Shown here: positions 17,268 through 27,154 of the stretch, piece by piece
Layout: the number at the start of each line of letters is the position of its first letter
How positions within the stretch are numbered: the stretch's first letter is position 1
DNA from: Pelomonas cellulosilytica
GTDB taxonomy: Bacteria > Pseudomonadota > Gammaproteobacteria > Burkholderiales > Burkholderiaceae_C
Direction of reading: 5' to 3'
DNA length: 64,000 nt
Assembly: GCF_021353265.1 (NCBI RefSeq)
Contig: NZ_JAJTWU010000010.1
Span: 124,001-188,000 of the forward strand
Position numbers and translations under genes: made by a program
The notes under the pieces: generated by a model
Seen by the model: only the letters and a program-made list of their open reading frames with translations
What the model was told of the DNA's origin: nothing
The model's database searches: none

Positions 17268-18707
17268 TCAACGCTGCGCGGCCACCCAGTCGACGAGCGC
17301 ATCCAGCACCGGCCGCCCCTTGGCGGCGGCCTCGGGATGATTCACGAATGCGACGAACACCCACGGTCGCCCGGTAGCGTCCGGCACGAAGCCGGCCAGC
17401 GCCACGGCGTCGCGCAAGGTCCCGGTCTTCAACCGCGCCTGGCCCGCCGCCAGACTGTTCTTCAGCCGGCGCGACAGCGTTCCGTCTACGCCCGCCACAG
17501 GCAGTGCGGCTAGCAGGTCGGGCGCATGGGGGCCGGCCTGGCTGGCGCGCAGCACGCCGGCCAGCTGCGCCGGGCTGATGCGCTCGGTGCGTGACAGGCC
17601 GGAGCCGTTGTCCAGCACGAGGCCGCGGTCGTCCAGCCCATGGGCGGCGAACCACTGCCGCACGACGCGCCCGGCCGCCGCCAGCGTCGCCTCGCCGGGC
17701 TGCGCCGCCTGGGCTCCCAACTGCAGGTAGATGAGTCGCGCCAGCGCGTTGTCGCTACGCTTCATGACGCCGCGCAGCACCTCGGCCAACGGCCGGCCCG
17801 CGTGGGCCGCCAGCACGACGGTGCCGGGCGGCGTGGCGGCTTCACGGTCGCCAGAGCCCATCGCGCCGCCGAGCTCCGCCCACAGCTGTCGCACGGCGTG
17901 CGTCACCAGCCATTGCCGGTCGACGAGCTGCAGCGCCACGCGCTGCCGGCAACCAGCCGGGAAGGCACCATGCAGGGCCAGCCGCCAGCCGTCACCCTCG
18001 GGCGTGGCCGTGGCGGGCTGCCACACCTCGTCCCAGTCCTTGCAGGCGCGCGAGGCCAGCGCCATCTCGCGCGTGTCGATGCGCAGGCCCTGCCAGGCGG
18101 GCACGCTGCGCGCGGCCACGCCGGCATCGGCGGCCTGCAGCACCAGTTCCAGCAGGCTGCCGTTGAGGTGCAGCGCATCGGGGATCACGTTGTAGGGGAA
18201 CTCCGGCGCCTCGTCGAAAGGCGGCTGGCCGATGTCCAGGCGCGTGGGCTGGAACAGCGAGCGGTCAACGACGAGGCCACCGCGGATGTCGCGCACGCCG
18301 GACTCCCGCAGCTCGCGCAGCAGCCCCCACAGCGCCGGCCAGTCGAGGTCGGTGTCGGCACCGCCGCGCAGGATCAGCGGACCGTCGATGACGCCGTCCT
18401 TCGGCGGCATGGCCGCCAGCAGCTCGGTGCGGCCACGCTGGTTGGGCCCCAGCACATCGAGCGCCACTGCCGCCGTGACAAGCTTCATCGCAGAACCCGG
18501 CGCCAGCGGCTCGTCGGCGCGGCGGCCCCGTGGCGCGCGCGAGCCGTCCAGCGGCTGCAGCACGAAACCCAGGCTGTCGGCCGGCAGCCCCGCGCGGTCC
18601 AGCGCCTGCTGCACCGGCGGCGGCACGGCAGTCGTCGCGCAGCCGGCCAGCAGGCAGGCCAGCACCAGGAAGGCGGGGGCGAACAGGCGAGAAGCGCGAG
18701 GTGACAT
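17268..18707 (-). CDS. dacB: D-alanyl-D-alanine carboxypeptidase/endopeptidase, PBP4 family, lipoprotein
   Basis: 479-residue class C penicillin-binding protein (peptidase S13) that trims or cuts peptidoglycan cross-links. All three active-site boxes are present: S72-A-M-K75, S318-D-N and K427-T-G. The ATG at 18707 gives an N-terminus with lipobox LAGC (Cys23), so this protein is probably membrane-anchored, whereas E. coli DacB is soluble and periplasmic. The inserted domain between the SxxK and SDN boxes, typical of PBP4, is present. It is divergent from the second TonB receptor gene. Confidence 0.93.
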   Translation of the reverse strand: MSPRASRLFAPAFLVLACLLAGCATTAVPPPVQQALDRAGLPADSLGFVLQPLDGSRAPRGRRADEPLAPGSAMKLVTAAVALDVLGPNQRGRTELLAAMPPKDGVIDGPLILRGGADTDLDWPALWGLLRELRESGVRDIRGGLVVDRSLFQPTRLDIGQPPFDEAPEFPYNVIPDALHLNGSLLELVLQAADAGVAARSVPAWQGLRIDTREMALASRACKDWDEVWQPATATPEGDGWRLALHGAFPAGCRQRVALQLVDRQWLVTHAVRQLWAELGGAMGSGDREAATPPGTVVLAAHAGRPLAEVLRGVMKRSDNALARLIYLQLGAQAAQPGEATLAAAGRVVRQWFAAHGLDDRGLVLDNGSGLSRTERISPAQLAGVLRASQAGPHAPDLLAALPVAGVDGTLSRRLKNSLAAGQARLKTGTLRDAVALAGFVPDATGRPWVFVAFVNHPEAAAKGRPVLDALVDWVAAQR

Positions 18708-18908
18708 CGGGTTCCACGGATGGGGCACGGCCGCACTGTAGAAGGGCCGCGCCGCACCGCCGCGTGCTTTCTCGGTGGCACGCATTCCCGCAGGTTATGT
18801 GCCGTGCACAAGCATTCATTGCGCGACACGCAACAACGCGGGCGCGCCCCCTGGGCGGGTCGGCGCGCGGCGGCGAACATGGCCGCAAAGACAACAGGAG
18901 TCGTTGCG

Positions 18909-21773
18909 ATGACATTGAATCGTCTGGTGGCCCACCTCGCCCTGCTCGGCCTCGCGGCCCATACCGGCGGTACGCTGGCTCAGGAAGCCGGCGCCAAGCT
19001 CGAACGCGTGGAGATCACCGGCTCCAGCATCAAGCGCCTGGCCGACGAAGGTGCACTACCGCTGGAAGTCATCACCGCCGATGACGTGAGGCAGAAAGGC
19101 CTCACCAGTGCGGAGGACGTGCTGCGCAGCCTGTCCGTCAATGCGGCCAATGCCAACAACGCGGTGTCCAGCAACAGCGTGTTCGGCCAGGAGGGCGACC
19201 GCCTCGCCGGCGGCGGGGCCTACGCCAACCTGCGCGGCCTCGGCCCCACCGGCACGCTGGTGCTGCTGAACGGCCGGCGGCTGTCCAACCAGGGCACATC
19301 CGGCGGCTCGGTGGACCTCAACGCCATCCCGCTTGAAGCCATCGACCGCATCGAGGTGCTGAAGGACGGCGCCTCGGCCGTCTACGGCACCGATGCCATC
19401 GGCGGCGTCATCAACTTCATCCTGAAGCGCGAATACCGCGGCGTGCAGGCCAGCGCCACCTACAGCACACCGCTGGACTGGGGTGGGGGCCAGCAGCGCA
19501 AGGTCAACCTGACGGCCGGTTGGGGCGACCTGACGGCCAACGGCTTCAACGTGCTCGGCAGCATCACGCACAGCAGCAACGTCATCCTGCGCGGCGTGGA
19601 CCGCCCCTGGGCGCTGGGCTACCAGCCAGAGCGAGGCCTGGCGCCCGACACATCCAGCTCGCCCTTCTTCGCCAACATCCTGGGCCAGGCCAACAGCGCC
19701 CTGCCTACCGCCGGCACGACCGTCGGCGCGACGGACCCGACCAAATACACCGTGCTCAACGCGCTGGCCCTCAACAGGCAGTGCGCCGCCGTGCCGTTCG
19801 GCGTGAGCCAGCTGGCCAACGCGACGGTGCTGTCGGGCCTGGGCTACAACGCCGCCAACAGCACCTACCGCTGCGGCACCGACTACGGCCGCCAGTTCAT
19901 GCTGACGCCACCGAGCCAGACGACCAGCGGCGTCGTGCGTGCGAACTTCGCCGTCGGCAAGGACGCAACGGCCTTCGTCGAGTTCATCGGCTCGCGCTAC
20001 TACTCGCTGGGCGAGTTCACGCCCTTCCAGTTCAGCACCTCGTCGCTGCCGCAGAACGCGACGGTCAACGGCAAGACCTACCCCGTCGGCGCCAACTATC
20101 CGGTGGGCGGCCCGTACTACGTCAACATGAAGGCGCTGTACGGCGCCAACCAGTTCGACCCCACGAAGTCCATCGCGTACCGGCTGCGCATGTGGGACTG
20201 GGGCTATCGCACGCTCGGCAACGAGTCCATCAACGACCGGCTCACGGCCGGCATCGAAGGCTCGTTCGGCAGCTACGACTACCGCGTCTCGCTGGCCCGC
20301 GGCCAGGCCAAGGGCTACCAGGAGATGGTGGACGGCTATGCCGATGCCAACAAGCTGGTCGACCTGCTGGCCAGCGGTGTCTACAACCCCTTCTTGATGC
20401 CTGGGCAGACGCAGACGCCCGAGGCAATGGCGGCGGTGGAGGCCACCAAGGTGCACGGCCGGCTGGCCAGCGGCAAGACACGCGTGGACCAATTCCTCGC
20501 CAACGTGTCGGGCCCGCTGATGAAACTGCCGGCCGGTGACCTGTCCTTCGCCGTCGGCACCGACCTGCGTCGCGAGTTCTATGGCTACAGCGGCACGCGG
20601 AACTACGGCTGCGTCAGCACGTTCACGCCGGCCAACCTGCAGGCCACCAACCCGGTCATGGGCTGCCCGGGCAACGGCACCGCGCCGGACTCGACGCGCA
20701 AGGTCGGCGCCGTGTACGGCGAGCTGCTGATCCCGGCGCTGCGGAACCTCGAGTTCAGCCTGGCGCTGCGCTATGACCACTACCAGGAGATTGGCAGCAC
20801 GACGAACCCCAAAATCGGCTTCAAGTTCACGCCGAACAAGGACCTGCTGCTGCGCGGCTCCTACAACACGGGCTTCCGCGCACCGACGCCGCAGCAGCTG
20901 CATCTCGCTACGGTGCTGCTGGCCACCACCGGCACCTTCCCCGACCCGGTGAAGTGTCCCAACCCGACCGGCAACAACGACCCGTCCTGCCAGCTCAACA
21001 GCATCCCCTACCTGTCGGGCGGCAACCCGGACCTGAAGCCCGAGAAGTCGCACCAGGGCTCGCTGGGCGTCGTGTTCTCGCCGGCTCGCGACGTGACGGC
21101 GTCCGTGGACTACTGGCAGATCAAGATGATCGACCGCATCCACAACCTGACGCCCACGCAGGAGCTGCAGAACTACAGCGTCTTCGCCGACAACTTCCTG
21201 CGCGATGAAAACGGCAACCTGGTCGGCATCCGCGCGGGCTGGATCAACGCCGGCGGCAGCATGACCAAGGGCGTGGACTTCACCGCCAACTGGGTGACGA
21301 CGCTGGACGGCAACCGGCTGACGACGACGCTGTCGGCCACCAAGATGATCAGCGCCAAGGAGCAGCTGATCGACACGACGCCCATGATCCAGTACCTTGG
21401 CCAATGGACCAACACGACGCTGTACCTGCCGTGGAAGGCCGCACTCAGCGCCACCTACAAGATGCCGGTGCTGACGACCACGCTGTCGGCCAATTACTCC
21501 TCTGGCTACCAGGACGAGGACCACACCACCGCCACCAACGTGGTGGAGTTCCAGCGCCGGAAGGTCTCGCCCTACCTGACGTTCAACCTCGTCGGCACCT
21601 TCACCGGCGTGAAGGACCTGACGCTGGGCGTGGGCGTGCTGAACCTGTTCAACCGCCAGCCGCCCTTCACCTGGCACAACGTGGACAACGCGGTCGGCAC
21701 CGGCTGGGACCCGCGCGTGGCCGACCCGCGTGGCCGCACCGTCACGTTCACCGCGAGCTACAAGTTCCTGTGA
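18909..21773 (+). CDS. TonB-dependent outer-membrane receptor
   Basis: 954-residue receptor with a Sec signal peptide (LVAHLALLGLAAHTGGTLAQ), then LERVEITGSSIKR as the TonB-interacting segment. The plug domain has NLRGLGPTGTLVLLNGRRLSNQG and RIEVLKDGASAVYGTDAIGGVINFILKR, and the barrel ends in FTASYKFL. This is the plug type seen in the vitamin B12/peptide or polysaccharide receptors of Xanthomonas and Caulobacter. I chose ATG 18909 because CAGGAG lies 9 bp upstream and the signal peptide follows directly; a longer frame exists but runs through the promoter. No substrate-specific genes flank it. It stands between dacB (divergent) and a histidine-kinase gene (convergent). Confidence 0.92.
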   Translation: MTLNRLVAHLALLGLAAHTGGTLAQEAGAKLERVEITGSSIKRLADEGALPLEVITADDVRQKGLTSAEDVLRSLSVNAANANNAVSSNSVFGQEGDRLAGGGAYANLRGLGPTGTLVLLNGRRLSNQGTSGGSVDLNAIPLEAIDRIEVLKDGASAVYGTDAIGGVINFILKREYRGVQASATYSTPLDWGGGQQRKVNLTAGWGDLTANGFNVLGSITHSSNVILRGVDRPWALGYQPERGLAPDTSSSPFFANILGQANSALPTAGTTVGATDPTKYTVLNALALNRQCAAVPFGVSQLANATVLSGLGYNAANSTYRCGTDYGRQFMLTPPSQTTSGVVRANFAVGKDATAFVEFIGSRYYSLGEFTPFQFSTSSLPQNATVNGKTYPVGANYPVGGPYYVNMKALYGANQFDPTKSIAYRLRMWDWGYRTLGNESINDRLTAGIEGSFGSYDYRVSLARGQAKGYQEMVDGYADANKLVDLLASGVYNPFLMPGQTQTPEAMAAVEATKVHGRLASGKTRVDQFLANVSGPLMKLPAGDLSFAVGTDLRREFYGYSGTRNYGCVSTFTPANLQATNPVMGCPGNGTAPDSTRKVGAVYGELLIPALRNLEFSLALRYDHYQEIGSTTNPKIGFKFTPNKDLLLRGSYNTGFRAPTPQQLHLATVLLATTGTFPDPVKCPNPTGNNDPSCQLNSIPYLSGGNPDLKPEKSHQGSLGVVFSPARDVTASVDYWQIKMIDRIHNLTPTQELQNYSVFADNFLRDENGNLVGIRAGWINAGGSMTKGVDFTANWVTTLDGNRLTTTLSATKMISAKEQLIDTTPMIQYLGQWTNTTLYLPWKAALSATYKMPVLTTTLSANYSSGYQDEDHTTATNVVEFQRRKVSPYLTFNLVGTFTGVKDLTLGVGVLNLFNRQPPFTWHNVDNAVGTGWDPRVADPRGRTVTFTASYKFL

Positions 21774-21801
21774 TCCGCACGCGCGGCCTACGTGCCGCGG
21801 G

Positions 21802-24378
21802 TCACGGAACTGGCCCCCGATCCAGCCAGTGCAGCACCCGCGCATACAGCAGGTCGGGGTCCACCGGCTTGACGATGAAGTCGTTCATGCCGGCCTGCAG
21901 GCAGGCATGGCGGTCTTCCTCGAAGGCGTTGGCCGTCAACGAGATGATGGGCATCGTGGCGCCGAGGGCACCGCGGAGCTGCCGGCTGGCCTCCAGGCCG
22001 TCCATGCCAGGCATCTGCATGTCCATCAGCACGAGGTCGTAGACACGCTGGCCGGCCAACGCCAGTGCCGCGTGGCCGTCGTCGGCCAGCTCCACCTGCA
22101 GCCCGGCCTCGCCCAGCAGCTCACGCACGATCTCCTGGTTGACCGGGTTGTCCTCGGCCAGCAGCACGCGGCGGCCGGCGTGGCGCAGCCGCAGCAGCCG
22201 CTCGGCATCGCCGGCAGCCAGCACCGGCGCGGGGGCCTCCGGCGGCGTTGGAATCGCGCGGTTGACGAGCACCTCGATCAGCGCGTCGTGCAGCGACGAG
22301 GGGCTGACCGGCTTGGCGAGCGTCAGTGCGGCCCCCTTGGCGGCCCGCGCCGCCTGCGCCTCCGGCGGCGGCACCTCGTCGTCCGTCACCAGCAGCACGA
22401 CCGGCGGCAGGCAACCCTCGAACGCCTGGAGGAGTGCGTCGCTCCACGCCGCCTCAGCCACGAGCAGCACGTCGCAGCCGCGGCCGCTGCGCGCATCCGC
22501 CGCGGCCTGCGCCAGACCGTCGGCGCTGCCATCCAGGCCCTGGGCCTGCAATCCCAGGCTGTCCAGGCTGCCACAGATGGCGGCCCGCGACTCCGCCAGA
22601 TCGTCCACCACGCCGACCTTCAGATGGCGCAACGCCGCCGGCATCGTGAGCCGTCCCTGAGGCCGCGCCGCACGGCCCAGCCAGGCGGTGAACCAGAAGC
22701 TGCTGCCCTCGCCCGGCACGCTGTGCACGCCGGCCTCGCCGCCCATCAGCGATGCCAGATGCTTGACCAGCGCCAGCCCGAGACCGGTACCGCCGTGCTG
22801 GCGGGCGATGGAGGCGTCTGCCTGCTCGAACTTGGAGAACAGCCGCGCCTGGTCTTCCAGCGCGATGCCGGGGCCGGTGTCGCGCACCTCGAACCGCACC
22901 TTCAGGCGTGAGTCATCCTCGGCCAGCACCTCGGCGGCCAGCCGCACCCAGCCGCGCTCGGTGAACTTCACCGCGTTGGCCAGCAGGTTGATCAGCGCCT
23001 GCGACAGGCGCTTGGCGTCGCCGTGCAGTTCGCTGGGCAGGTGGTCGACGTCCAGCACGAGCTCCAGCTGCTTGGCGTGTGCGGCTTCCGACACCATCGC
23101 CAGCGCGCCGGACAGCAGCGCGTCACGGTCGAAGTCCAGCCGCTCCAGCGTCAGCTTGCTGGCCTCGATCTTGGACAGGTCCAGGATGTCGTTCACCAGT
23201 GCCAGCAGGTGCCGCGCGGCATCGCTGACCTTGGCCAGGCGCTGGCGCGCCATCGGCTCATGCACATCGCGATGCACCATGCGCGTCAGGCCGATGATGG
23301 CGTTCAGCGGCGTGCGGATCTCGTGGCTCATGTTCGCCAGGAAGATGCTCTTGGCCTGGCTGGCCTGGCGAAGCGCATCGTTGCTCTGCGCCAGCTCGTC
23401 GTCCTTGGCCACCATCGCCTCCAGCGCCTGTTCGCGCTCGCGCCAGGCCTTCACCATCGCCCGGTGCAGCGCCAGCGCGAAGCCGCCGCAGGCCAGCACG
23501 AAGGCCGCCACCGCCAGGGCCTGCCGTCGCCAGTCCGCGAGAATGTCGTCGCGCGACATGCTGACCAGCACATAGAGCGGAAAGCCCTCGACCTTGCGGA
23601 AGGCCACCAGCCGCGCCACGCCGTCGATGGAACTGCGCACGGTCTCGTAGCGGGCCTCTTCGAGGCCCCGGGCAAGCGTCTCGACGGTTTCCGGGGCGTC
23701 GAAGCGCCACACCTGCTCGTCCTGGCGTACAGGCAGTTCGGGTTGGCGGAAGTAGATGCGGCGGTCGGCGTCGAACAGGGCGGCACTGCCGCGCGCCCCG
23801 GTGTCGACGCGGCGGAAGGCCTGCGCCAGCCGCGTCAGGTCGACGTTGATCCACACCACGCCGCCGAAACTGCCGTCTGCACGGCGCAGCGTGCGAACCA
23901 CGGGCATCACCCACTCGCCCGTCACGCGGGAGCGCAGCGGCAGACCGATGACCTTCTCGCGGCCGGCCAATGCATCAAGGAAGAACTGGCGCGAGGCCAC
24001 GCTCAGCGGCGGCCCCTTGGGCACGCTGGCCCCGTAGCGCACCCAGCCGTTATCGTCGCTGCCGCGCAGTCCGGACGTTCCGGGCACCAGGTTCTCCAGC
24101 AAGGCCAGCTGGCTCGTGAAGGCGGCCGCGTCAACCTGGCCGGCGCCAACGGCCGGGGCCACCGCGCGATAGGCCTCGGCAGCGCGCGCCAGCACGCGGT
24201 CGGCCGACTCCATCTGCCCACGCACGTACTGGCCCAGCGTGAGCGTCAGGTTGCCCGCCTGTGCATTCGCGTTGTGCAGCGTGCTCCGGTAGCTGTTCCA
24301 CAGGTCGTAGCCGGCGAGCATGCAGATCGCCAGCAAACTGACCCACAGCCCGAACTGCCAGAGCGCCTTGTCACGCAT
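21802..24378 (-). CDS. Hybrid sensor histidine kinase with Cache-type sensor
   Basis: 858-residue inner-membrane hybrid kinase. There is one transmembrane helix near the N-terminus ([19 protein letters not shown]), a periplasmic double-Cache/PDC-like sensor (about 40-290), and a second helix ([18 protein letters not shown]). A HisKA box [14 protein letters not shown] and HATPase motifs ([29 protein letters not shown]) follow, then two receiver-like domains. The first ([14 protein letters not shown] ... [10 protein letters not shown]) lacks the phospho-acceptor Asp and is degenerate; the second is canonical ([10 protein letters not shown] ... [15 protein letters not shown]). No separate response regulator or Hpt protein is adjacent. 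An ATG at 24468 in the same frame is an alternative, less natural start. Confidence 0.9.
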   Translation of the reverse strand: MRDKALWQFGLWVSLLAICMLAGYDLWNSYRSTLHNANAQAGNLTLTLGQYVRGQMESADRVLARAAEAYRAVAPAVGAGQVDAAAFTSQLALLENLVPGTSGLRGSDDNGWVRYGASVPKGPPLSVASRQFFLDALAGREKVIGLPLRSRVTGEWVMPVVRTLRRADGSFGGVVWINVDLTRLAQAFRRVDTGARGSAALFDADRRIYFRQPELPVRQDEQVWRFDAPETVETLARGLEEARYETVRSSIDGVARLVAFRKVEGFPLYVLVSMSRDDILADWRRQALAVAAFVLACGGFALALHRAMVKAWREREQALEAMVAKDDELAQSNDALRQASQAKSIFLANMSHEIRTPLNAIIGLTRMVHRDVHEPMARQRLAKVSDAARHLLALVNDILDLSKIEASKLTLERLDFDRDALLSGALAMVSEAAHAKQLELVLDVDHLPSELHGDAKRLSQALINLLANAVKFTERGWVRLAAEVLAEDDSRLKVRFEVRDTGPGIALEDQARLFSKFEQADASIARQHGGTGLGLALVKHLASLMGGEAGVHSVPGEGSSFWFTAWLGRAARPQGRLTMPAALRHLKVGVVDDLAESRAAICGSLDSLGLQAQGLDGSADGLAQAAADARSGRGCDVLLVAEAAWSDALLQAFEGCLPPVVLLVTDDEVPPPEAQAARAAKGAALTLAKPVSPSSLHDALIEVLVNRAIPTPPEAPAPVLAAGDAERLLRLRHAGRRVLLAEDNPVNQEIVRELLGEAGLQVELADDGHAALALAGQRVYDLVLMDMQMPGMDGLEASRQLRGALGATMPIISLTANAFEEDRHACLQAGMNDFIVKPVDPDLLYARVLHWLDRGPVP

Positions 24379-24550
24379 CGAGCGCTGCTCTTGCGTCACT
24401 GCTGGCCCCCTCCCCGAGGATGTCAGGGCGCCGACCGGTCGCCCCGCCAAATAATCATAAATGATCAACCATCGATCAGATCCTGCGTGATTGGCAGCGG
24501 CGGGTCAACCATGCAATCCCCACTGCCGCACAGCTCGCAGCCGCGGCCCT

Positions 24551-25804
24551 TCACCGCCCCAGACCGTCCAGCGGCAACGGGCTGGCTTGGCCCGACACGA
24601 GTGCCGCGACGATATCGGCTGTTGCGAACGAGAACGTGAAGCCCAGCGCGCCATGGCCCACGTTGAGCCACAGCCCCGGCACGCCGCTGGCGCCGACGAT
24701 GGGCGCGCCGCCAGGCGTGGCGGGGCGCAGGCCGGCCCAGGGCACGGCGCGGTCGTAGTCGGCCGCGTGGGGGAAGGTCGCATCCACCGAGCGACGCAGC
24801 GAGGCCAGGCGGCGCGCATCCAGCGTCAGGTCGTCGCCGACGAGATCGGCCATCGCCGCCACGCGCAGCTCGGCACCGATCCGGGCGTAGAGGATCTTCT
24901 TCTCGAAGTCGGTGACGCTGACCTCCGGCGGCCGGTGCTGCGACCCGATGGGCGCCGTCAGGCTGTAGCCCTTGAGCGGGTAGAGCGGCAGCTCGACACC
25001 CACGCTCGCGGCGAGCGAACGGCTGTGCAGACCCGCGGCCAGCACGACAGCGTCCGCGGTGAGCGCCCCTTGCGTCCCCTGCACCATCCGCACGCCGACG
25101 ACCGCCCCTCGCGCATCGCGCTCGAAGGCCCGAACCGGCGACGCCAGCCGGCCGCGGAAACCGCCGTGCGCGCTCATCCGCGCGAACAGCGAATCGCAGA
25201 ACGCGCGGCAATCCGCCACCGCCTCGCCGTGCGTGAAGATGCCGCCCGCCAGCTGCCCCCGGGCCTGCGCCAGCGCGGGTTCCAGCGCGAGGCAGTCGTC
25301 ATGCGACAGCGCCTGCTCCGCAGCGCTGCCCCGCACGCGGGCCGCCGCGCGCGCGAACTCGGCCGGCCGGCGGTAGAAGACCAGCTTGCCCGGCGCGCGC
25401 AGCGCCATCGCGTCGCCCAGCCCGGCCTCGGCCTGCAGCCGCGCAAAGGCTGCCTGGCTATGCGCACCCAGCGCCAGCAGCCGCTCGGTCGTGCGGCGGT
25501 TCACCGGCCCACGACAGTGCCGCAGGAAGTCCCACAGCCAGCTCCACTGCGCCCAGCTCGCCTCCGGCCTGAAGCGCAGCGGCCCGTCTGGGTCCAGCAG
25601 CCAGCGCAGCGCCTTCAGCGGCACGCCCGCGTCGGCCAGCGGCGACACGTAGCGGTAGCTCAGCTGGCCGCCGTTGGCGTGGCTCGCGCCCTGGGCCACG
25701 GCCGCCTCGCGTTCGACCAGCGTCACGTCATGGCCGCGCTGCAGCAACGCCCAGGCCGTCGTCAGCCCGACGACGCCGCCGCCGATCACCATGCAATGCT
25801 TCAT
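24551..25804 (-). CDS. D-amino-acid dehydrogenase-like FAD oxidoreductase, DadA family
   Basis: 417-residue DAO-superfamily flavoprotein. The N-terminal dinucleotide motif is VIGGGVVGLTTAWAL. ANGGQLSYRYVSPLADAGVPLKALRWLLDPDGPLRFRP is the DadA signature region, and the C-terminal WAGLRPATPGGAPIVGASGVPGLWLNVGHGALGFTFS completes the FAD site. Such enzymes oxidise D-alanine and other D-amino acids to 2-oxo acids at the inner membrane. The ATG at 25804 puts the GxGxxG motif at residue 6. An aminotransferase gene lies 90 bp upstream on the same strand, so the pair may handle amino-acid degradation together. Substrate specificity is inferred only. Confidence 0.88.
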   Translation of the reverse strand: MKHCMVIGGGVVGLTTAWALLQRGHDVTLVEREAAVAQGASHANGGQLSYRYVSPLADAGVPLKALRWLLDPDGPLRFRPEASWAQWSWLWDFLRHCRGPVNRRTTERLLALGAHSQAAFARLQAEAGLGDAMALRAPGKLVFYRRPAEFARAAARVRGSAAEQALSHDDCLALEPALAQARGQLAGGIFTHGEAVADCRAFCDSLFARMSAHGGFRGRLASPVRAFERDARGAVVGVRMVQGTQGALTADAVVLAAGLHSRSLAASVGVELPLYPLKGYSLTAPIGSQHRPPEVSVTDFEKKILYARIGAELRVAAMADLVGDDLTLDARRLASLRRSVDATFPHAADYDRAVPWAGLRPATPGGAPIVGASGVPGLWLNVGHGALGFTFSFATADIVAALVSGQASPLPLDGLGR

Positions 25805-25894
25805 CCTGCCGCTGAGCTGTTCATGCAGCCGGCAGGTTAAGGACGTCGGGCGCGCACCGCCAATGAAAGCGGCGGCGCGGGCCATGAGTTGCCG

Positions 25895-27091
25895 TTATGA
25901 GGCCAGCACGGCCGCGAAGGCCTCGGCCGTCGCGTCGACGTTGCGGGTGTTGAGCCCGGCGACGCACATGCGGCCCGAGCGCAGGATGTAGACGCCGAAC
26001 TCTGTCTTGAGCCGCTCGGCCTGCTCGGCGCTCAGCCCGGTGTAGCTGAACATGCCGCGCTGCGTCAGGAAGTAGCCGAAGTCCCGTCCCGGCACGCGGG
26101 CCGCCAGCACGTCGTGCAGCTGCCGGCGCATCGCCTGGATGCGCACGCGCATCTCGGCCACCTCGGCCTCCCACATCGCGCGCAGCTTGGGATCGGTCAG
26201 CACCTTGGCGACGATCTGGCCGCCGTGCATCGGCGGGCTGGAGTAGTTGCGGCGGATCGTGAACTTCAGCTGGCCCAGCACGCGCTCGGCCTCCTCGGCG
26301 GTGGCGCAGACGACGCTCAACGCGCCGCCGCGCTCGCCGTACAGGCTCATGCTCTTCGAGAAGCTGTTGGCGATGAGGAAGGAAAGCCCCTCTTCGGCCA
26401 GCAACCGCGGCGCGAACGCATCCTCCTCGATGCCGTCGCCATAGCCCTGGTAGGCCAGGTCCAGGAAGGGCAGCAGCTCGCACTCGCGCAGCACCGGCAC
26501 CAGCGCGCGCCACTGGTCGTGCGTCAGGTCCACACCGGTCGGGTTGTGGCAGCAGGCATGCAGCACGACGATGCTGCGCGGCGCCAGGCCCCGCAGCCGC
26601 TCCAGCATCGCGTCGAATCGCAGGCCGCCGGTGGCGGCGTCGTAGTACGGGTAGGTCTCGCAGACGTGGCCCGAGCCTTCAAAGACGGCGCGGTGGTTGT
26701 CCCAGGTCGGATCGGACAGAACAACCCCGCTGTCGGGGAAGTAGCGCTTGAGGAAATCGGCCCCCACCTTCAGGCCGCCGCTCGAGCCCACGCCCTGAAT
26801 GGTGGCGATGCGGCCGGCCTTCAGCACCGGGTGCCCGGCGCCGAACAGCAGCGCCTGCACGGCCGCGCGGAAGTTGGCCGCACCTTCCATCGGCAGGTAG
26901 GGCCGCGCGCCGGCGGCCTCCACGACGGCCAGCTCGGCTGCGCGCACGGACGGCAGCATCGGGATGCGGCCCTCGTTGTCGAAATAGATGCCGATGGACA
27001 GGTTGATCTTGCCGGCGCGCGGGTCCTTCTGGAACGCCTCGTTGAGGCTGAGGATGGGGTCGCCAGCGTAGGCATCGACGTGTTCGAACAT
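25895..27091 (-). CDS. Aromatic-amino-acid/aspartate aminotransferase, class I
   Basis: 398-residue PLP enzyme of the aspartate/tyrosine aminotransferase group (TyrB/AspC). It opens MFEHVDAYAGDPILSLNEAFQKDPRAGKINLSIGIYFDNEG as in the family. The PLP-phosphate and pyridine contacts include SDPTWDNH, CCHNPTG and LDLAYQGYG; the Schiff-base lysine is in NSFSKSMSLYGERGG; the substrate-carboxylate arginine is near the end in LRSGRMCVAGL. Family members swap amino groups between aromatic amino acids or aspartate and 2-oxoglutarate in the cytoplasm. It is upstream of and co-directional with the dadA-like gene. Confidence 0.93.
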   Translation of the reverse strand: MFEHVDAYAGDPILSLNEAFQKDPRAGKINLSIGIYFDNEGRIPMLPSVRAAELAVVEAAGARPYLPMEGAANFRAAVQALLFGAGHPVLKAGRIATIQGVGSSGGLKVGADFLKRYFPDSGVVLSDPTWDNHRAVFEGSGHVCETYPYYDAATGGLRFDAMLERLRGLAPRSIVVLHACCHNPTGVDLTHDQWRALVPVLRECELLPFLDLAYQGYGDGIEEDAFAPRLLAEEGLSFLIANSFSKSMSLYGERGGALSVVCATAEEAERVLGQLKFTIRRNYSSPPMHGGQIVAKVLTDPKLRAMWEAEVAEMRVRIQAMRRQLHDVLAARVPGRDFGYFLTQRGMFSYTGLSAEQAERLKTEFGVYILRSGRMCVAGLNTRNVDATAEAFAAVLAS

Positions 27092-27154
27092 GGACGGGCT
27101 CCTTGGGGAGCGGGGATTATCCGAGCGGTGCCGAGTCGGCGGTCGGCCCTGGGT

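Noticed and set aside
14883-17513. An 876-codon frame overlapping exeA and gspB in another phase
   Set aside because: Arg/Ala/Pro-rich low-complexity translation without motifs; exeA and gspB explain the region.
19056-21845. A 929-codon open frame antisense to the second TonB receptor
   Set aside because: High-GC DNA gives long antisense frames; composition is His/Val/Arg-rich with no domain motifs, while the plus strand has full receptor motifs.
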